A stretch of DNA of 6,518 nt from Chloroflexota bacterium (GTDB taxonomy: Bacteria > Chloroflexota > Dormibacteria > Aeolococcales > Aeolococcaceae): positions 1-6,518 of the forward strand of contig JAQBPI010000243.1 in assembly GCA_028287605.1 (NCBI GenBank), read 5' to 3'. Position numbers and translations under genes: made by a program. A model generated the notes under the pieces. The model was given only the letters and a program-made list of their open reading frames with translations, had not been told where the DNA came from and ran no database searches. This document shows positions 5,690 through 6,518 of the stretch, piece after piece (within the stretch, counting starts at the first letter, position 1; every line of letters begins with the position of its first letter).

Positions 5690-6518
5690 GCGCCCCCGCC
5701 GTCCACCAGCTGCTGCCCGTGCTCTCCTACGGCGACGCCATCGGCGGGGCGGTGCTGCGGATGCGCGCGATGCTCCGCCGCCTCGGCTTCCGCTCGGAGA
5801 TCTACGCCGACCTGATCGACCGCCGGCTGGGACGCGAGGCCGCTCCCGCCGAGGCGCTGGCGGGGCGGCTGGGGCGGGACGACGCCCTCCTCTACCACCT
5901 CTCCATCGGCTCGCCGCTCGCCCGCCTGGTGGAGAGCACCCCGGCACGGCGGGTGATCGTCTACCACAACATCACCCCGCCGGCCTTCTACCGGGGCACC
6001 AGCCCGCGGGTGGTCTACTGGCTGGAGCGGGGCGAGCGCGAGCTGGCCCACCTGGCGCCGCTCGCCGACCTGGTGATCGGCGACTCCACCTACAACCTGG
6101 AGGCGCCGCTGGCGGCGGGGGCGCGGCGCCACGCGGTGGTGCCTCCCCCGGTCGACCTCAGCCGCCTGGCTCCCCGGCCGTCCCGCCCGGCGCAGCCGCC
6201 GGTGGTGCTCTTCGTCGGGCGCATCGCCCCCAACAAGCGGCAGGAGGAGCTGATCCGGGTGCTCGCCGCGCTGCGCGCCACCGCCGCGCCCGAGGCCCGG
6301 CTGGTGCTGGCCGGCAGCGCCGACGACACCGGGGGCTACCTCGCCGGGCTGCGCCGCCACGCCGAGCGGCTCGGGGTCGCGGACGCGGTCGAGATCCCCG
6401 GGCGGCGGCTGACCGACGCCGAGCTCGGCGCCCACTACGCGTCCGCCGGCGTCTTCGCCTGCGCCAGCGACCACGAGGGGTTCTGCATCCCGCTGCTCGA
6501 GGCGATGGCCTTCTCCGT
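5686..6518 (+). CDS. GT4-family glycosyltransferase, second in operon (C-terminus cut by window edge)
   Basis: At least 277 residues of a second GT-B retaining glycosyltransferase, unlike its neighbour in sequence. The N-terminus VHQLLPVLSYGDAIGG (6-21) is the acceptor-domain start with its glycine loop. It continues with YHLSIGSPLA (70-79), VIVYHNITPPAFY (90-102) and LVIGDSTYN (129-137), a pattern typical of GT4 enzymes. The donor domain begins at VVPPPVDLSRL (151-161) and has VLFVGRIAPNKRQEELI (174-190), LVLAGSADD (206-214), VEIPGRRLTDAEL (235-247) and the E-x7-E motif in SDHEGFCIPLLEA (Glu264, Glu272). Only about 80-110 C-terminal residues should be missing. The CTG start is inferred from the Shine-Dalgarno, the stop/start overlap and the need to keep VHQLLP. 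Its substrates are unknown; it probably adds the next sugar to the same surface glycan as the preceding enzyme. Confidence 0.9.
   Translation, partial: MSAPAVHQLLPVLSYGDAIGGAVLRMRAMLRRLGFRSEIYADLIDRRLGREAAPAEALAGRLGRDDALLYHLSIGSPLARLVESTPARRVIVYHNITPPAFYRGTSPRVVYWLERGERELAHLAPLADLVIGDSTYNLEAPLAAGARRHAVVPPPVDLSRLAPRPSRPAQPPVVLFVGRIAPNKRQEELIRVLAALRATAAPEARLVLAGSADDTGGYLAGLRRHAERLGVADAVEIPGRRLTDAELGAHYASAGVFACASDHEGFCIPLLEAMAFS

Noticed and set aside
4205..5947. Long minus-strand open frame of 580 codons opposite the glycosyltransferases, and another at 5629-6474
   Set aside because: Both are antisense shadows of GT4 genes, rich in Arg/Gly/Ala/Pro/His, and cross the plus-strand gene boundaries without regard to them.

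Overview
This window is very GC-rich (roughly three quarters G+C by eye) and densely coding, with GTG and apparently near-cognate start codons and little intergenic space. It holds two divergent transcription units. The organism looks like a high-GC Gram-positive or a close relative: an actinobacterium, or a lineage such as Candidatus Dormibacterota. The reasons are a decaprenylphosphoryl-arabinose (Dpr) pathway like that of mycobacteria, a secreted CHAP-domain cell-wall protein with WGG-HPFG tandem repeats, and promoter-like TGnTAnnnT boxes lying directly upstream of start codons, as in leaderless transcription. This taxonomic guess is inference, since the window has no rRNA or marker gene.

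Minus strand, read from about 3923 down to 1. First comes a secreted protein with a signal peptide, a CHAP (Cys-His) domain and six tandem ~42-residue repeats, probably a beta-propeller. After a 180-base gap holding a hairpin and a possible promoter comes a tight cluster: a UbiA-family decaprenyl-phosphate phosphoribosyltransferase, the DprE1 oxidase (overlapping it by 11 bases) and the first 49 codons of the DprE2 reductase (10 bases further on; it runs off the left edge). These three make decaprenyl-phosphoryl-ribose and epimerise it to decaprenyl-phosphoryl-D-arabinofuranose, the donor used for arabinan in mycolic-acid bacteria. No phosphatase, arabinosyltransferase or mycolate gene is visible here.

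Intergenic 3924-4121. This is a divergent control region of 198 bases. It has an extended -10-like box just before each start codon, two palindromes and one GC-rich hairpin.

Plus strand, 4122 to the right edge. A small 129-residue helical protein of unknown function is followed by two GT4-type glycosyltransferases. Each junction is a 4-base stop/start overlap (GTGA, then CTGA), so the three are probably one translationally coupled operon for a surface glycan. The last gene is cut by the right edge.

The points most worth a second look are: alanine in DprE1 where M. tuberculosis has the benzothiazinone-target cysteine; two likely near-cognate starts (ATC for the UbiA gene, CTG for the last glycosyltransferase), each with a well-placed Shine-Dalgarno; the CHAP-propeller fusion with a recently duplicated blade; and the mirrored leaderless-type promoters.
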